49,331 nt of DNA from assembly GCA_001313365.1 (NCBI GenBank), contig BBFS01000026.1, positions 1 to 49,331 on the forward strand, written 5' to 3'. A program made the translations under genes and the position numbers. Positions 28,701 through 40,559 of the stretch are shown here, in pieces. The notes below the pieces were generated by a model. The model searched no databases, was not told where the DNA came from, and was given only the letters and a program-made list of their open reading frames with translations. Positions within the stretch are counted from its first letter, which is position 1, and each line of letters begins with the position of its first letter. This DNA is from Paenarthrobacter nitroguajacolicus JCM 14115. GTDB lineage: Bacteria; Actinomycetota; Actinomycetes; Actinomycetales; Micrococcaceae.

Positions 28701-28900
28701 GCTTCACGGACCACAGCAGCGATCACGGCCAGAACCATGTAGCCAACCAGGAACACCACCGCATCCAAGGCGCGGCCCCAGAAGTGGGCGCCTCCCGAGG
28801 CCTTGACGAAGTACGCGCCGGTTTCAGGATGGCGGCGAACAGGGCGGCCGTTGACAGCGTCAAGCAGGCCTGTGAGGGTGGTGGTCTTCGAAGTGCTCAT
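28697..28900 (-). CDS. Small single-helix membrane protein of the WXG100 operon
   Basis: A 67-residue protein: MSTSKTTTLTGLLDAVNGRP, then VRRHPETGAYFVKASGGAHF and a C-terminal membrane helix ALDAVVFLVGYMVLAVIAAV. Intact. It begins 49 bases after the preceding stop; GAAAGCCCCCCC precedes the ATG and the ribosome site is not obvious. ATGA overlap with the next gene. Unknown function; the soluble N-terminal half with a His-Pro-Glu-Thr-Gly turn could be a binding module. Confidence 0.7.
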   Translation of the reverse strand: MSTSKTTTLTGLLDAVNGRPVRRHPETGAYFVKASGGAHFWGRALDAVVFLVGYMVLAVIAAVVREA

Positions 28901-28949
28901 GAGGGGGGGCTTTCAGCTCGACGGCGGTGTACGGCTTGGGTGCTTAGCG

Positions 28950-29763
28950 TCAGGCCAGTCCCGCAAGCCCACCGAGGACGCGGGCCAACGATGGTGCTGA
29001 GGTTTCCTGCAGCTCGAAGGACACCGATTCGGTCTGCTCCGAGGCCCGGATTGTGGGGGGGAACCCTCCACGCGCGGTGTCAGCACGTGAACACCGGAGG
29101 GGGGGCCGGTGTACACGGTAACCGTGGGGGGGAACTCGTTGGTATTGGAGTTGAAGGCCACTACGTTGCTGGCGGCCTGGGTGTCGGCCAAGGCCGTGGC
29201 GGCGTGCGCTCGAACTGGCTTCCGTGTAGAGGGTGTGTTCGGTGTCGCGGGCTGCAGCCTGCTGGGGGGGGTCTACGAACTCGGCCAGGCGCGGAACCAG
29301 CTGATCGCGGGTGACAACGGTGAAGCCGTGCAGGCCACTTTCGTCCACTTCTTCGAGCAGACGCCTTCATCGTGCAGGTAGCCGTAGAGCCAGCGCTTGC
29401 CGGTGGACACGGTGCGTTCCACGGAGACTACGCTGCTGCCGCTGCGGCGCAGGGTGAGTGCGCCCGTGATTTCTTCGGTGGCGTGCAAGCGCGAGGGCTC
29501 GGTTTCACCCTCGAAGACCACCGGGTAAACGAGTTCCTTGGCGAGCAGGCCGCGCAACGCGATAGCGCACATCAGTTCCTTGCTTGCGTCCTGGGCAGAA
29601 AGCCACGGCAGGGCAACAAGCTGCTCATGCTGAACACCGTCCAGGGCCACAACTTCTTCATCGGTCAGCGTTGGCAAAGGGGGCGCCGATCGCGCTGGCC
29701 GAGGCAAGGACCTTGGTCGCGGCTCAATGTCCCGCTGGTCCATTTCATGGTGCTGGTGGTCAT
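28950..29763 (-). CDS. Hypothetical protein next to WXG100 gene (possibly EspG-like), frameshifted
   Basis: About 270 residues after repair. Opening MTTSTMKWTSGTLSRDQVLA is recovered from ATG 29763. Then come TDEEVVALDGVQHEQLVALP, CAIALRGLLAKELVYPVVFE, SGSSVVSVERTVSTGKRWLY and GFTVVTRDQLVPRLAEFVDP. The C-terminus ends with TVTVYTGPSGVHVLTPRV and EQTESVSFELQETSAPSLAR. The pattern of an all-soluble alpha/beta protein with an 'A-x-R-G-L' helix near residue 75 recalls ESX-associated EspG chaperones, but this is a weak resemblance. Breaks lie near 29680, 29357, 29270, 29190, 29126, 29098 and 29055. ATGA overlap with the WXG100 gene supports a shared role. Confidence 0.65.
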
Positions 29764-30741
29764 CCGAATATCCCTCCGACAAAGTTTCCGACTGACTTGG
29801 CGGCGTCACTGACCCCGTCTGCCACCTTACTGCCTACGTCCTTGGCGAAGCTGCCACCTCTTTGGCCCCGTCAGCGATGTAGCTGCCGGGGGGGTTGCGG
29901 GCGAAGTTGCTGATGGAGTCCCAGTTGTCGGCTACGAGGTTACCCAACGCCCAAGCGCCCGCAACGATGCCGGCGCCGATCACGATGGGAGCACCGATCG
30001 GCCCCAGGAGTGCCGCGCCGCCGGCTGTCATGAGCATGATGCTGCCAACGCCGCCAACTACGGACAAGCCGCCGGCGACGCGGTCACCAGTGCCACGCCA
30101 GCCTTCGTGCTCGGGGGTTGATCATGTCGCTGATGCCGCCCACGATGTTGAGCGGCGCCGCCAGGCTCCGGCAATGCGAAGGCCCTTGGAGAACTTGCTG
30201 GCCTCCTGGAAGGCCTGGCTGTACGGGATGTTGGCTTTGAGGTCGGTGAGGACATCAGTGACTTTCTCACCGTTACGCAGCGCGGTCATGGCGTCACGGA
30301 CCACTGTCCCGCCGGCCCGCCAATTGGTCAGGACTTCGCGGGTCTTCACCCATTCTGCGTTGCCGAGCTTGAGGTACTTGTACGCCGTCCACAGCGGAGC
30401 GGCCAAACCCTTGACGCCCATGGCGGTGTCGTAGACGTCCTTGAGGACACCAACCGAGGTGCCTGAACCATCATTGTGGCTGGCGAACTCTTGCTGGTTG
30501 GCGTGCTTCTTCAGCTGGCCCGCATTTTCGCGCAGCATGTTGGCGGCTTCATAAGGCTCTGCCGGTGCTGGCTGTTCCAGTCGCCCTTGAATACCGTGGC
30601 ATCCCGGCCTTGCCACGCCGTGGTGGAGTTGATTGCGTTGGACAACTGCGTGCTTTGCAGGCTGATGGCGTCGGCGGCTTTGCCCATCACACCCGCCAGA
30701 CTGCGAAGCTGCGCGATGTCCGCGCCGTAGAACCCAGCCAT
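29760..30741 (-). CDS. WXG100-domain protein with long hydrophobic C-terminus (putative type VII secretion substrate), frameshifted
   Basis: The N-terminal helical hairpin (AQLRSLAGVMGKAADAISLQ, NAINSTTAWQGRDATVFKGD) carries a W-x-G turn, as in WXG100 proteins exported by type VII systems. About 90 residues on, the protein continues (DVYDTAMGVKGLAAPLWTAY, ANIPYSQAFQEASKFSKGLR) and ends with a glycine-rich hydrophobic segment (VVGGVGSIMLMTAGGAALLG, PIGAPIVIGAGIVAGAWALG) and an amphipathic tail recovered after repair near 29850. About 325 residues, so far longer than plain WXG100 proteins; this is a WXG-fused effector-like architecture. Breaks near 30560, 30150, 29888 and 29850. AGGGGG precedes ATG 30741. 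No EccC ATPase lies in the window. Confidence 0.72.
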
Positions 30742-30896
30742 ATGGAACCCCCTGTGAATGCATCGAAAAGTCTGGTCCCAGCCTAGGCGGACCCGCAAGC
30801 TGCCGCGATGGGGGGAGACATGCCCATGTGCATAAACCGTTAAAGAACGACGGCGGCAGGTGGGTCCCTGAGGAACCGCACCAGCCGCGTCGAGCG

Positions 30897-31416
30897 TCAG
30901 GCGTTTAGAGCCTCTAAATCAGTGGCCTTCGGCGAGAAGCGCTTGATGGAAGCTTCCAGCTCGGCTTCGGCAGCGGCGCGGTCGCCCCCCCAGCCTTCAG
31001 CCTTGACCCACTTGCCGGGCTCCAGGTCCTTGTAGCGCGTGAAGAAGTGCTCGATTTCCTTGACCAGGAATTCGCTGACATCGCTGACTTCCTGGATGTG
31101 GTCGAAACGTGCGTCAACGGGGGACGCAGAGCACCTTGGCGTCTCCGCCTCCGTCGTCGGTCATGTTGAAGACGCCGATGGGGGGGCGCGATTCAACGAT
31201 GACGCCCGGGTGCAGGTCGAAGTCCTGCAGGAGCACCAATGCGTCCAGCGGGTCGCCGTCTTCGCCCAAGGTGTTCTCAAAGAAACCGTAGTGCGTGGGG
31301 GGGTACTGCATGGAGGTGAACAGGACGCGGTCCAGGCGGACACGGCCGGTTTCGTGGTCAACTTCGTACTTGACGCGCGATCCCTTGGGGATCTCGATGG
31401 TCACGTCGTGCTTCAT
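30897..31416 (-). CDS. ppa: Inorganic pyrophosphatase, frameshifted
   Basis: Cytosolic family I PPase hydrolysing pyrophosphate to phosphate. [20 protein letters not shown] opens the protein, and the signature [20 protein letters not shown] carries the metal-binding aspartates. QYPPTHYGF and SRPPIGVF each have an extra proline at a G7 run; the family has QYPTHYGF and SRPIGVF. A break near 31125 shifts the last third, whose repaired frame gives [20 protein letters not shown] and [13 protein letters not shown], ending at TGA 30897. ATG 31416 has GGAGC about 5 bases upstream. Divergent from dacB across 145 bases. Confidence 0.93.
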
Positions 31417-31561
31417 GGAATGCTCCTTGACGGGTGTGGGTGGGGCGCGGCAGGCAAAAGCGCAGCCGGCGCCGCCGACTACTATTGAGGATATAGCGAG
31501 AGGCCCGGGTTTCTTGAACCGGCGGGGGACATTTCAGGACTGACAGGACCAAGCAACTTCC

Positions 31562-33033
31562 ATGATGGGCGTTAAAAACGGGGGGTGCCCGCAAACGGGT
31601 GCCCGCGGCGTGGGGGGGCGCTTTACATGGCCGGTGCTACTGACCACCGTTTTGCTGTGCCTCGGCGCCGTTGTGGCTGCGGGGGGGATGTTTCCGAACC
31701 TGCTCAGTTTCCCCAAGCCCCCACCACCCATTCCCTCCTGGCAGCAGGTGCCGGACCGCCTCTCGGGGGGGGCTGACAGTGTGCTCCCGTTGGATGCGTC
31801 GGCGCCTATCCCGGTTGCGGGTGAGGTCGCAAAGCTGCTCGACGCCACGCTCAAGCCGGACGGAGCGGGCAGTATCAGCGGCGTGGTGATGGACGCGTCC
31901 ACGGGCCAGATCCTTTTCGATCGCGAAGCCAACGCCAACCGCATCCCGGCCTCGAACATGAAGCTGTTGACCGCAGCCGCTGCGTTGAAGGCGCTCGGTC
32001 CCGAGTCGCGGTTCACCACCCGAGTGCTCGCCTCTGACAATCCCTCCACAGTGGTGCTGACCGGGGGGGAGGAGACGTTCTACTGGGCGCTTCCGCTTCC
32101 GAGCCCACAGCTGTTCTTGGCCGGGCCGGACTCGCGTCTTTGGCTGCGGACACGGCTGCTGCTTTGGCGTCGGCCGGAGTGCAGGGACCAATCACAGTAC
32201 AAGTTGACGACTCGCTTTTCAGCGGCGCGCCCCTTAACCCCGCATGGAGTCTGGACGATGTCGCCGCCGGCGAAACCGCGCCATTGTTCTCCCTGGCGTT
32301 GAACTCCGGCCGTTATGCCCCCCGGACGTCCTGACAGGTCCCCCCCGACCACAGGATTCCGCAATCACCACCGCCCAGGCCTTCGCCGAGCAGTTGGCGG
32401 CGGCCGGCGCGACGGTGAGTCCCGGCGTCGAACGCGGTAAGGGCCTCCCCCCCGCTAAAGAATTGGCTGCTGCCGAATCCGCCACTGTGAACGAGCAAGT
32501 GGACCTCATGCTTGAGTCCTCGGACAACTTCCTCGCCGAAGCGCTGGGACGGATGACCGCTTTGGCTTCCGGTCAAAAGGCCACGTACGACGGCGCTACT
32601 GCGGCCGTGCGGCAAAGGCTGGCGGAGTTGGGGGGGATCGCCACGGATTCGATGCAGTTGGCTGACGTCTCCGGCCTTGCTTGGAGAATCAGGTCACGGC
32701 CCGCCAGTTTGCCGAGGTTGTCCGGGCTATCACCAGCGGGCCGGACCTTGCCTTGCGCGCCGCCCTCGACGGTTTCCCCCCCGTGGCTGGACTCACCGGA
32801 ACCCTGAATGACCGGTACGGCGAGGCAGGTACGTCGGAGGGCGCAGGGCTGGTGCGCGCCAAGACCGGGACATTGAATACCGTGATCGCGTTGAGTGGCT
32901 ACGTGGTGGATACAGATGGCCGGTTGCTGGTGTTCTCCTTTATAGCAACGGCCTGGATCCGGGAGCCGCGGGCAACAAGGTGGCCATGGACCGTTCGGCG
33001 TCGGTGTTGGCCTCGTGCGGGTGCCGGGCCTAG
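31562..33033 (+). CDS. dacB: D-alanyl-D-alanine carboxypeptidase (PBP4/S13 family), frameshifted
   Basis: Class C penicillin-binding protein that trims peptidoglycan stem peptides outside the membrane. An N-terminal helix (WPVLLTTVLLCLGAVVAAGG) exports or anchors it. The three active-site motifs are present: S-x-x-K in ASNMKLLTAAAALKALGPES, S-x-N in MLESSDNFLAEALG, and KTG in LVRAKTGTLNTVIALSGYVV. The intervening domain is visible as GPITVQVDDSLFSGAPLNPA. Breaks lie at 32064-32110, 32150, 32335, 32628, 32690, 32776 and 32945. About 460 residues after repair, ending CGCRA at TAG 33033. ATG 31562 (or 31565) lacks a strong ribosome site. It leads the dacB-metalloprotease-tilS-hpt series typical of Actinobacteria. 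Confidence 0.9.
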
Positions 33034-33083
33034 CCCTCCGCGTGGAGCGAACTTAAGGCACACTGTCAGTCTGGTGTGGTGTG

Positions 33084-34212
33084 ATGGACCGTATGGTGTC
33101 TTCTGCCGAGAATCGTCAGCAGGGGCCCCCCCGTCCCTGATCAATTGGGACTTGGCCGCCTCTACGGCTGCCCGGCTTGCCCCTCCCGGTCCCGAGCTTA
33201 GCGCCGGGGAGATCGGCAAGGCCGTGGACAATCTGCGCTTCAACGCGGACATCTCCGTCCCGCACGTGCACGACATTACCGGCCTGGATGCCGCGAGGAC
33301 CTGCGGGATTCGCACGTTCTGGTGGTGGATCGTGCCTCATGGTCCAAGGCGAATACCCAGAGCTTCTCCGTGATGCTCCAGCCCGCGCTGAAGAAGATGG
33401 TGGAGAGCCGCAGTGGAGTCGCGATGACCCCGGCCGCGGCCGCTGCCAGCGGTGCCATCACCGGCACCCAACTTGGCGCCGTGCTCGCGTTCCTCTCCAG
33501 CAAAGTCCTCGGCCAGTACGACCCCTTTGCTGCGCTGGCCCCGGATTGCAACGTTCCCGCGGCGGCCGGCTCCTGTTGGTGGCGCCGAACATCATCTCCG
33601 TGGAGCGCGAACTCAACGTTCACCCGGACGACTTCCGCCTCTGGGTTTGCCTGCACGAACAAACCCACCGGGTCCAGTTTGCCGCTGCGCCTTGGCTCCG
33701 GCACCACATGCTCGATGAAATCGAGAAGCTCAGCGGGAATCTCCTGGGCAACATGGATACGTTGGTTGAACGCGCCGGCGCTGTAGCCAAGTCCCTGCGC
33801 GACCGTAACCCCCTCCGAGAAAACTCCGGGCCGTGGCGCCATCCTGGACCTCCTCCAGAACCCGGAGGAAAAGGCGTCCCTGTCCCACATCACGCCGTCA
33901 TGAGCCTCCTCGAAGGTCACGCCAACGTGGTGATGGATGCCGTGGATTCGAGCATTGTTCCCTCCGTGAAGACCATCCGCCAGCGCTTCAACGAACGCGG
34001 CAAGGACCGTGGCGTAGTGGAGAAGTTCATCCGCAACCTCCTCGGCCTGGACGCCAAGATGCGCCAGTACACAGATGGCGCCAAGTTCGTCCGCGAAGTT
34101 GTTGCCGTGGCTGGCATGGAGGCTTCAACCGGGTGTGGGAATCCGCCGACTACCTGCCACCGAGGAAGAGATTCACAACTCCAGGCTTTGGCTTGAGCGG
34201 ATGGGGCTTTGA
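33084..34212 (+). CDS. Zinc-dependent metalloprotease, F420-biosynthesis-associated type, frameshifted
   Basis: DUF2342-type protein, named in databases for co-occurrence with F420 biosynthesis; actual role unknown. Start region LINWDLAASTAARLAPPGPE, then VDNLRFNADISVPHVHDITG. The metal site is LWVCLHEQTHRVQFAAAPWL, an HExxH motif, with a downstream candidate third ligand in AVMSLLEGHANVVMDAVDSS. Further blocks: RFNERGKDRGVVEKFIRNLL and YTDGAKFVREVVAVAGME. Breaks at 33124, 33295, 33555, 33815, 33885 and 34125. About 375 residues; ends TGA 34212, overlapping the tilS TTG. The neighbourhood dacB-this-tilS-hpt-ftsH is conserved across Actinobacteria. Confidence 0.87.
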
Positions 34213-35388
34213 GCGTACCTGCGGTTCCGCCGTCGGTTCTTCAGGTAAGGGTCGACGGCGGCCCGGGCGTTTGGCCCCCCCGGTCGTCGGCAAGGCCCGC
34301 AAGCAGTTGCAGAACGGGTTGGCTTCTGCGGGTTACCCATCACATGTGCTTGTAGCCTGCAGCGGAGGCCCGGATTCCTTGGCTTTGGCGGCCATCGCGG
34401 CCTACTTCGCCAGACGAGGCCATGTGGACGGACACCCGGTGTCTGTGGCAGGCGTAGTGGTGGATCATCAACTGCAACCTGGTTCCGGGGGGGAAGTCGC
34501 GTCCCGGACTGCTGCCGTCTTGCGCGAACTGGGACTATTTCCCGTGGAAGTGCGCACTGTGGAAGTCGCTGCCACTGGATTTGGGCCCGAGGCTGCGGCC
34601 CGGGATGCCCGTCATGCTGCCTTGGAGTCCGCCGCCGACCAGTTGGGGTGTGACGCGATCCTGCTCGGCCACACCCTGGACGACCAAGCCGAACAAGTAC
34701 TCCTGGGCTTGGCTCGTGGGTCCGGAACCCGGTCCCTTGCTGGCATGCGGCCCGTTCGCGGACGCCTGCTCCGGCCCTTCCTCGGCCTTCGTCGGGAGGA
34801 GACCTTGGAAATCTGCCGGGTGGAGGAGTTGTCTCCCTGGCATGATCCCAGCAATTCCGATCCCGCGTTCGCCAGGTCCCGAACGCGTGTTGAAGTGATG
34901 CCCGTGTTGGAAGAGAAGCTGGGCCCCCCCGGCGTCGCCGAATCTCTGGCACGGACCGCTGCCATCCTGCAGCAAGATGCCGATTTCCTCGAAGATCTGG
35001 CCAAGGAGACCTATCTCTCACTTGTCCAGCGGGAAAGCGGTGACGCCTGGCTTCCCGAGGACGCCGTTCGTGAACTGCCCGCAGCGCTCAGGTTCCGTGT
35101 CATCGCTAAGGCGGCGGCCGACGTCGGGGGGGTCAACAACCCGGCTACGGACGCCTCCAAGCTGCGGAAGCCCTGCTTCGCCGGCAAGGATCGGCAGGGC
35201 CCGTTGAGCTTCCCGGCCACGTGAGTGTGTACCGTTTGTCCCTCAGCGATTTGGAGCAGGAACGGTCTGTTCCATCAGGTGGTTCAGCTGCAGATGCGAC
35301 TGGAGATCCAGCCAAGGGCGGTCCCCCCCGCGAAGCCGCGCGCTGTGGGAAGCTAGTATTCCGGCATCAGAAACCGTCCCAACAGTAG
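34209..35388 (+). CDS. tilS: tRNA(Ile)-lysidine synthase, frameshifted
   Basis: ATP-dependent enzyme modifying C34 of the CAU tRNA-Ile to lysidine so that it decodes AUA. The PP-loop is [20 protein letters not shown] (SGGxDS). Further blocks are [54 protein letters not shown] and [20 protein letters not shown], all typical of TilS. C-terminal part [20 protein letters not shown]. Breaks lie near 34250 and at 34276, 35126-35165; the repaired end runs to TAG 35388. GEVASR, GPGVAES carry extra residues at runs of seven. The start is probably TTG 34209 overlapping the upstream stop. Next gene hpt follows after 31 bases. Confidence 0.92.
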
Positions 35389-35419
35389 CCGCACCCGAGC
35401 ATCAAAACAGGAGCCATTG

Positions 35420-35971
35420 GTGGATTCAAACGACGTCCAGGCAGATCTCAAGCACGTTCTTTACACCAAAGAGCAGATCCAAACGCGTATCGCGGAACTC
35501 GCGGCGCAGATCGACAAGGACTATGAAGGACGCGACATCCTCATCGTCGGTGTCCTCAAGGGCGCTGTCATGGTCATGGCCGACCTCGCCCGTGCACTGC
35601 ACAGCCACGTCAGCATGGACTGGATGGCTGTCTCGTCCTACGGCTCGGGCACCCAGTCCTCCGGTGTTGTCCGGATCCTCAAGGACCTCGACACGGACCT
35701 CATGGGCAAGGACGTCCTGATCGTCGAGGACATCATTGACTCCGGCCTCACCTTGTCCTGGCTCAAGTCCAACCTCGAATCCCGTGGCACGGCCAGCGTC
35801 GAAATCTGCACGGCTTTCCGCAAGCCGACCGCTGCCAAGGTGGAAATCGACGTCAAGTACGTCGGTTACGACATCCCCAACGAATTCGTCGTAGGTTACG
35901 GTCTCGACTACGCCGAGAAGTACCGCAACCTGGACTTCGTGGGCACCCTGGCCCCGCACGTTTACGAGTAG
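35420..35971 (+). CDS. hpt: Hypoxanthine phosphoribosyltransferase
   Basis: Purine salvage enzyme forming IMP/GMP from hypoxanthine or guanine and PRPP. Intact, 183 residues. Substrate region [20 protein letters not shown], the flexible loop [20 protein letters not shown], the PRPP-binding motif [20 protein letters not shown], and [20 protein letters not shown] with [12 protein letters not shown] near the C-terminus. GTG 35420 was chosen because AGGAG lies 6 bases upstream; a TTG one codon earlier is the alternative. It contains no G/C run longer than four and no frame error. Part of the tilS-hpt-ftsH order common in bacteria. Confidence 0.96.
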   Translation: MDSNDVQADLKHVLYTKEQIQTRIAELAAQIDKDYEGRDILIVGVLKGAVMVMADLARALHSHVSMDWMAVSSYGSGTQSSGVVRILKDLDTDLMGKDVLIVEDIIDSGLTLSWLKSNLESRGTASVEICTAFRKPTAAKVEIDVKYVGYDIPNEFVVGYGLDYAEKYRNLDFVGTLAPHVYE

Positions 35972-36010
35972 CCCGCTCTTTACGTTTACCCGTACACTCC
36001 TCACCCTTTT

Positions 36011-36048
36011 CCGCCATTTGCACCTGTAACCTCTGGTGCGTTTGGCGG
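36011..36048 (+). terminator. Hairpin downstream of hpt
   Basis: Arms CCGCCATTTGCACC (36011-36024) and GGTGCGTTTGGCGG (36035-36048) pair with two mismatches around a ten-base loop, 40 bases after the hpt stop. No T tail follows. The rest of the 196-base gap holds G-rich half-repeats of GAGTGGGTGC and the promoter of the next gene. Confidence 0.4.
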
Positions 36049-36156
36049 GAGTGGGTGCGGCGTTGGTGCTTAAGGGGTGCGCCGGGCTGGAGTGGGTGCA
36101 GAGCGGGTAGCGGGAACTTGAATGCCTGAACCTGCCACAGTGCCAATCCCTGGCGC

Positions 36157-36162
36157 TAAACT
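36157..36162 (+). promoter_or_regulatory. -10 box for a leaderless lipoprotein gene
   Basis: TAAACT lies 5 bases before ATG 36168 and no ribosome site is present, the spacing expected for a leaderless transcript. A clear -35 was not found. Confidence 0.4.
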
Positions 36163-36167
36163 AAACC

Positions 36168-37029
36168 ATGACCGGTGCCCCTGCCTGTCTTTTGGCGTGG
36201 TTCGCCGTCATGGCGACACTCCTCACAGCCTGCACTCCTGCGGTCGATCTCACCGAGACTGATGCCGGTCATCCAATTGCGACCTCTTCCGCTGCGCCCA
36301 CCCCGGGGGGGGACGTCGCCGCCATCCCGTCAACTCCTGGCACGCAGTCTGCGATTCCGCCACCGCCGGCACCGCCACCGCCTCCGCCCGCACCACCTGC
36401 CGCGCCCCCAGGCTTTCGCTATTAACCTCTACCAAGAGGGGGGGACTTCGTTCCGCAGTACACCTTTGACTGGTGTGTTGCTGCAAGCATTCAGATGGCG
36501 CACAACCTCATCGACGATACCGGGGGGGCGGTTCGTGGGCATCCTCCGCGCAGCAAAGCGAACTGTGGGAGATGGCCCGCGCGCGGTCATCCAACTCCTT
36601 CAACGGTGCCAACCCGCGGGGGGGTTGGGCGCAGGTGCTGACCGAAGTTGGAATGGGGGGGCCATATACCGTGGTCAGCATCGCCACCTATGAGGACACG
36701 CTGCAGACGGCGGCCCGCGCCATCGCTGAGACTGGCCGACCAGTGGGGGGGTTGGTCATGTGGAGTGGTCGTCATGCCTGGGTCATGAGTGGTTTTGAGT
36801 CGATAGGTGATCCCGCGCAGTTCCCGGAGTTTCAAGTCACCGGGGGGGTACACGTCCTGGATCCGCTCTACCCTTATGGCAGCGGACAATGGGGTCCGTC
36901 CCCCAGAGCCCAACAGCCTGCTCTCCCCCGGAACAGCTGGCCACACAGTTCGTGGTCCGGGAGCCGCGTCGCTGGAGCACTGACCTGCCCACGGGTTACC
37001 TTCTGGTCCTCCCAGTCGCCGCGGCCTGA
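36168..37029 (+). CDS. Secreted lipoprotein with C39/papain-like cysteine peptidase domain, frameshifted
   Basis: Signal peptide with lipobox LLTAC (cysteine near residue 22), then a Thr/Ser/Pro-rich linker including a run of about 20 residues that is nearly all proline and alanine (36358-36410). The domain after repair starts FAINLYQEG and has PQYTFDWCVAASIQMAHNLI with the likely nucleophile cysteine, LTEVGMGPYTVVSIATYED, and SGRHAWVMSGFESIGD with the likely histidine, followed by VHVLDPLYPYGSGQWG with an Asp. This Cys-His-Asp order fits C39-like peptidases. Breaks at 36415, 36437, 36521, 36618, 36654, 36744, 36842 and near 36903. Probably acts at the cell surface; substrate unknown. Stop 14 bases from the convergent gene. 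Confidence 0.75.
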
Positions 37030-37043
37030 CCTGCCCAAGCCCG

Positions 37044-38032
37044 TCAGGCCCCCCCACGCAGGACCGCAGGCCTCCATCGTTCAAGATTCGTGTGAACGCC
37101 CTTGGATTCATCATGTCGGACCAGTCCCAGCGAACAACGGTGAGGCCCAGTGCCCGCAGTGCGTTCTCCCGGGCTTTCTCGGCCATGACTGCCTGTTGGA
37201 TCGTCTGGTTTCCCCGCAGTTCTTTTCTCAGATACTTCCCATAGCCATCAAATTCCCCCCCACCAGATCGAGTTCGGGCCACCAAAAATCTGTTCGGGCG
37301 GTACGTCCGGTTTTCAAGGTAAAAGAACCTTGAAGGCTGGGGACGGGGAATTTGAGCAGAATCATTTGCGCGCGACTCGTGGATTCCCCCCCACCGACTC
37401 GGACTTGTCTGTGGACAATTCGAGAATCATGCCGGCACGTCGTTTCCTTGACTGATTGGTGAGCGCGGAGACAGCTCCAGTCAGCTCGTCCAGGCCCGAC
37501 GGAGGACCCCCATGGCTTGTCCTTGTTCCAATTGTCGACTTCAAGAGCGTCGCCCCCACCTTTGGTTCCGCCGGCTGGAGTCCACAATGGCTAAGGCCTC
37601 AGCAAAGTTCAGGGAAGCGGCCAGCTCTATTGTCGTGCGAACCTTATCCGTGACCCGGAATACGCCGAGTTGGGCTACTCCGCTGTCACAGGCGCCGAAT
37701 CTTCTCCGGATCCCATGTTTTGATCGACCACCGCTTGGGTCCGCAGTCACAGTGCACAAATGCTTCGGCACGCCCACGACGCCGAGCCCCCCCCAGAGGA
37801 GCGCCGCCGTCTGGAAATTGAAGATGGGAGGGGTCCTGGTGGTATTGACCAGGGCAGCTGCTTGAAGTCCGTGCCGTTGGCGCTCGTTCAATTCCGCCCA
37901 ATAAGCAGAACGGGCGTAAGTGCCCCGTCGGACTCGGACCAATTCGCCGCGTTTGGCCTGCTTCGCGAGTTGGCGCGCATCCTGTCCAATCCGTGTCGCG
38001 TCAGAGGCGAGTATGAGTTCTTGAAAGGCCAT
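37044..38032 (-). CDS. AbiEi-type antitoxin-domain protein with nuclease-like C-terminus, copy 2, frameshifted
   Basis: Same architecture as the 5678-6741 gene. N-terminus MAFQELILASDATRIGQDAR, then the wHTH-like ELVRVRRGTYARSAYWAELN and ALVNTTRTPPIFNFQTAALL. Middle: VRTTIELAASLNFAEALAIV. C-terminal nuclease-like block: GRTARTDFWWPELDLVGEFD, GYGKYLRKELRG and ARENALRALGLTVVRWDWSD, preserving the Asp, Glu/Asp and Lys spacing. Breaks at 37386, 37255, 37550, 37789; reducing the run at 37047 to five gives stop TGA 37044. ATG 38032 follows GGGGAG; a GTG at 38053 is the alternative. About 325 residues. Not flanked by a recognisable toxin. Confidence 0.6.
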
Positions 38033-38473
38033 GGGTCTACGCTCCCCGGTCACGGGCGAAGCCGAAAGCTCCAGCCTCAGCTATGTGGAAAACGGCCGAG
38101 AAAGGGCCGCACCTTTTGCCGCCGTTCGCGCCCCGGTAGTGGCCACGCCCGCACCCTTTGCCGCCGTTCGCATCAGGTGGTGGTTTTGCCCGCACCCTTT
38201 GCCGCCGTTCGCACCAGTGGTTACGGGGGGGGCGATTGGCGTGAATGGGTGCGCCCGCCCACACCGCACCAAGGCCCCCAACGCAGCACAAAACCCTGTT
38301 CCAGCACGCACAACGCGAGTATCCTGTGTACGCCCAGAGGGAACTTTTGGACTTTCCGATGCGTGAATTACTGGGAACGGTGTATAGCTTGAAACTGAAG
38401 CAGCACCACTCGCGCGCAGAAGTTGCGCCTTGCAGCACTACCAGGAGGGACGGGGCAAAACCCCCCCGATCAG
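38033..38473. other. 441-base intergenic region upstream of ftsH
   Basis: Contains a triple tandem repeat (38107-38231), a G8 run near 38225 and the ftsH promoter area. GTATAGCTTGAAACTG near 38380 could hold a -10. AGGAGGGA at 38443-38450 is the best ribosome site but lies 24 bases before the chosen ATG, partly because a C7 run sits between. No convincing gene was seen on either strand. Confidence 0.6.
38107..38231. repeat. Three tandem repeats of 41-42 bases
   Basis: The 23-base core CCGCACCCTTTGCCGCCGTT plus CGC starts at 38107 (one base different: CCTTTT), 38149 and 38190. The remaining roughly 18 bases of each unit differ. It lies between divergently arranged AbiEi-like and ftsH genes. 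Confidence 0.85.
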
Positions 38474-40549
<2,076 letters not shown>

Positions 40550-40559
40550 GCTTTCTGCT

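Noticed and set aside
38107..38231. CRISPR array
   Set aside because: Only three units, imperfect, with no cas genes; spacers of about 18 bases are too short.
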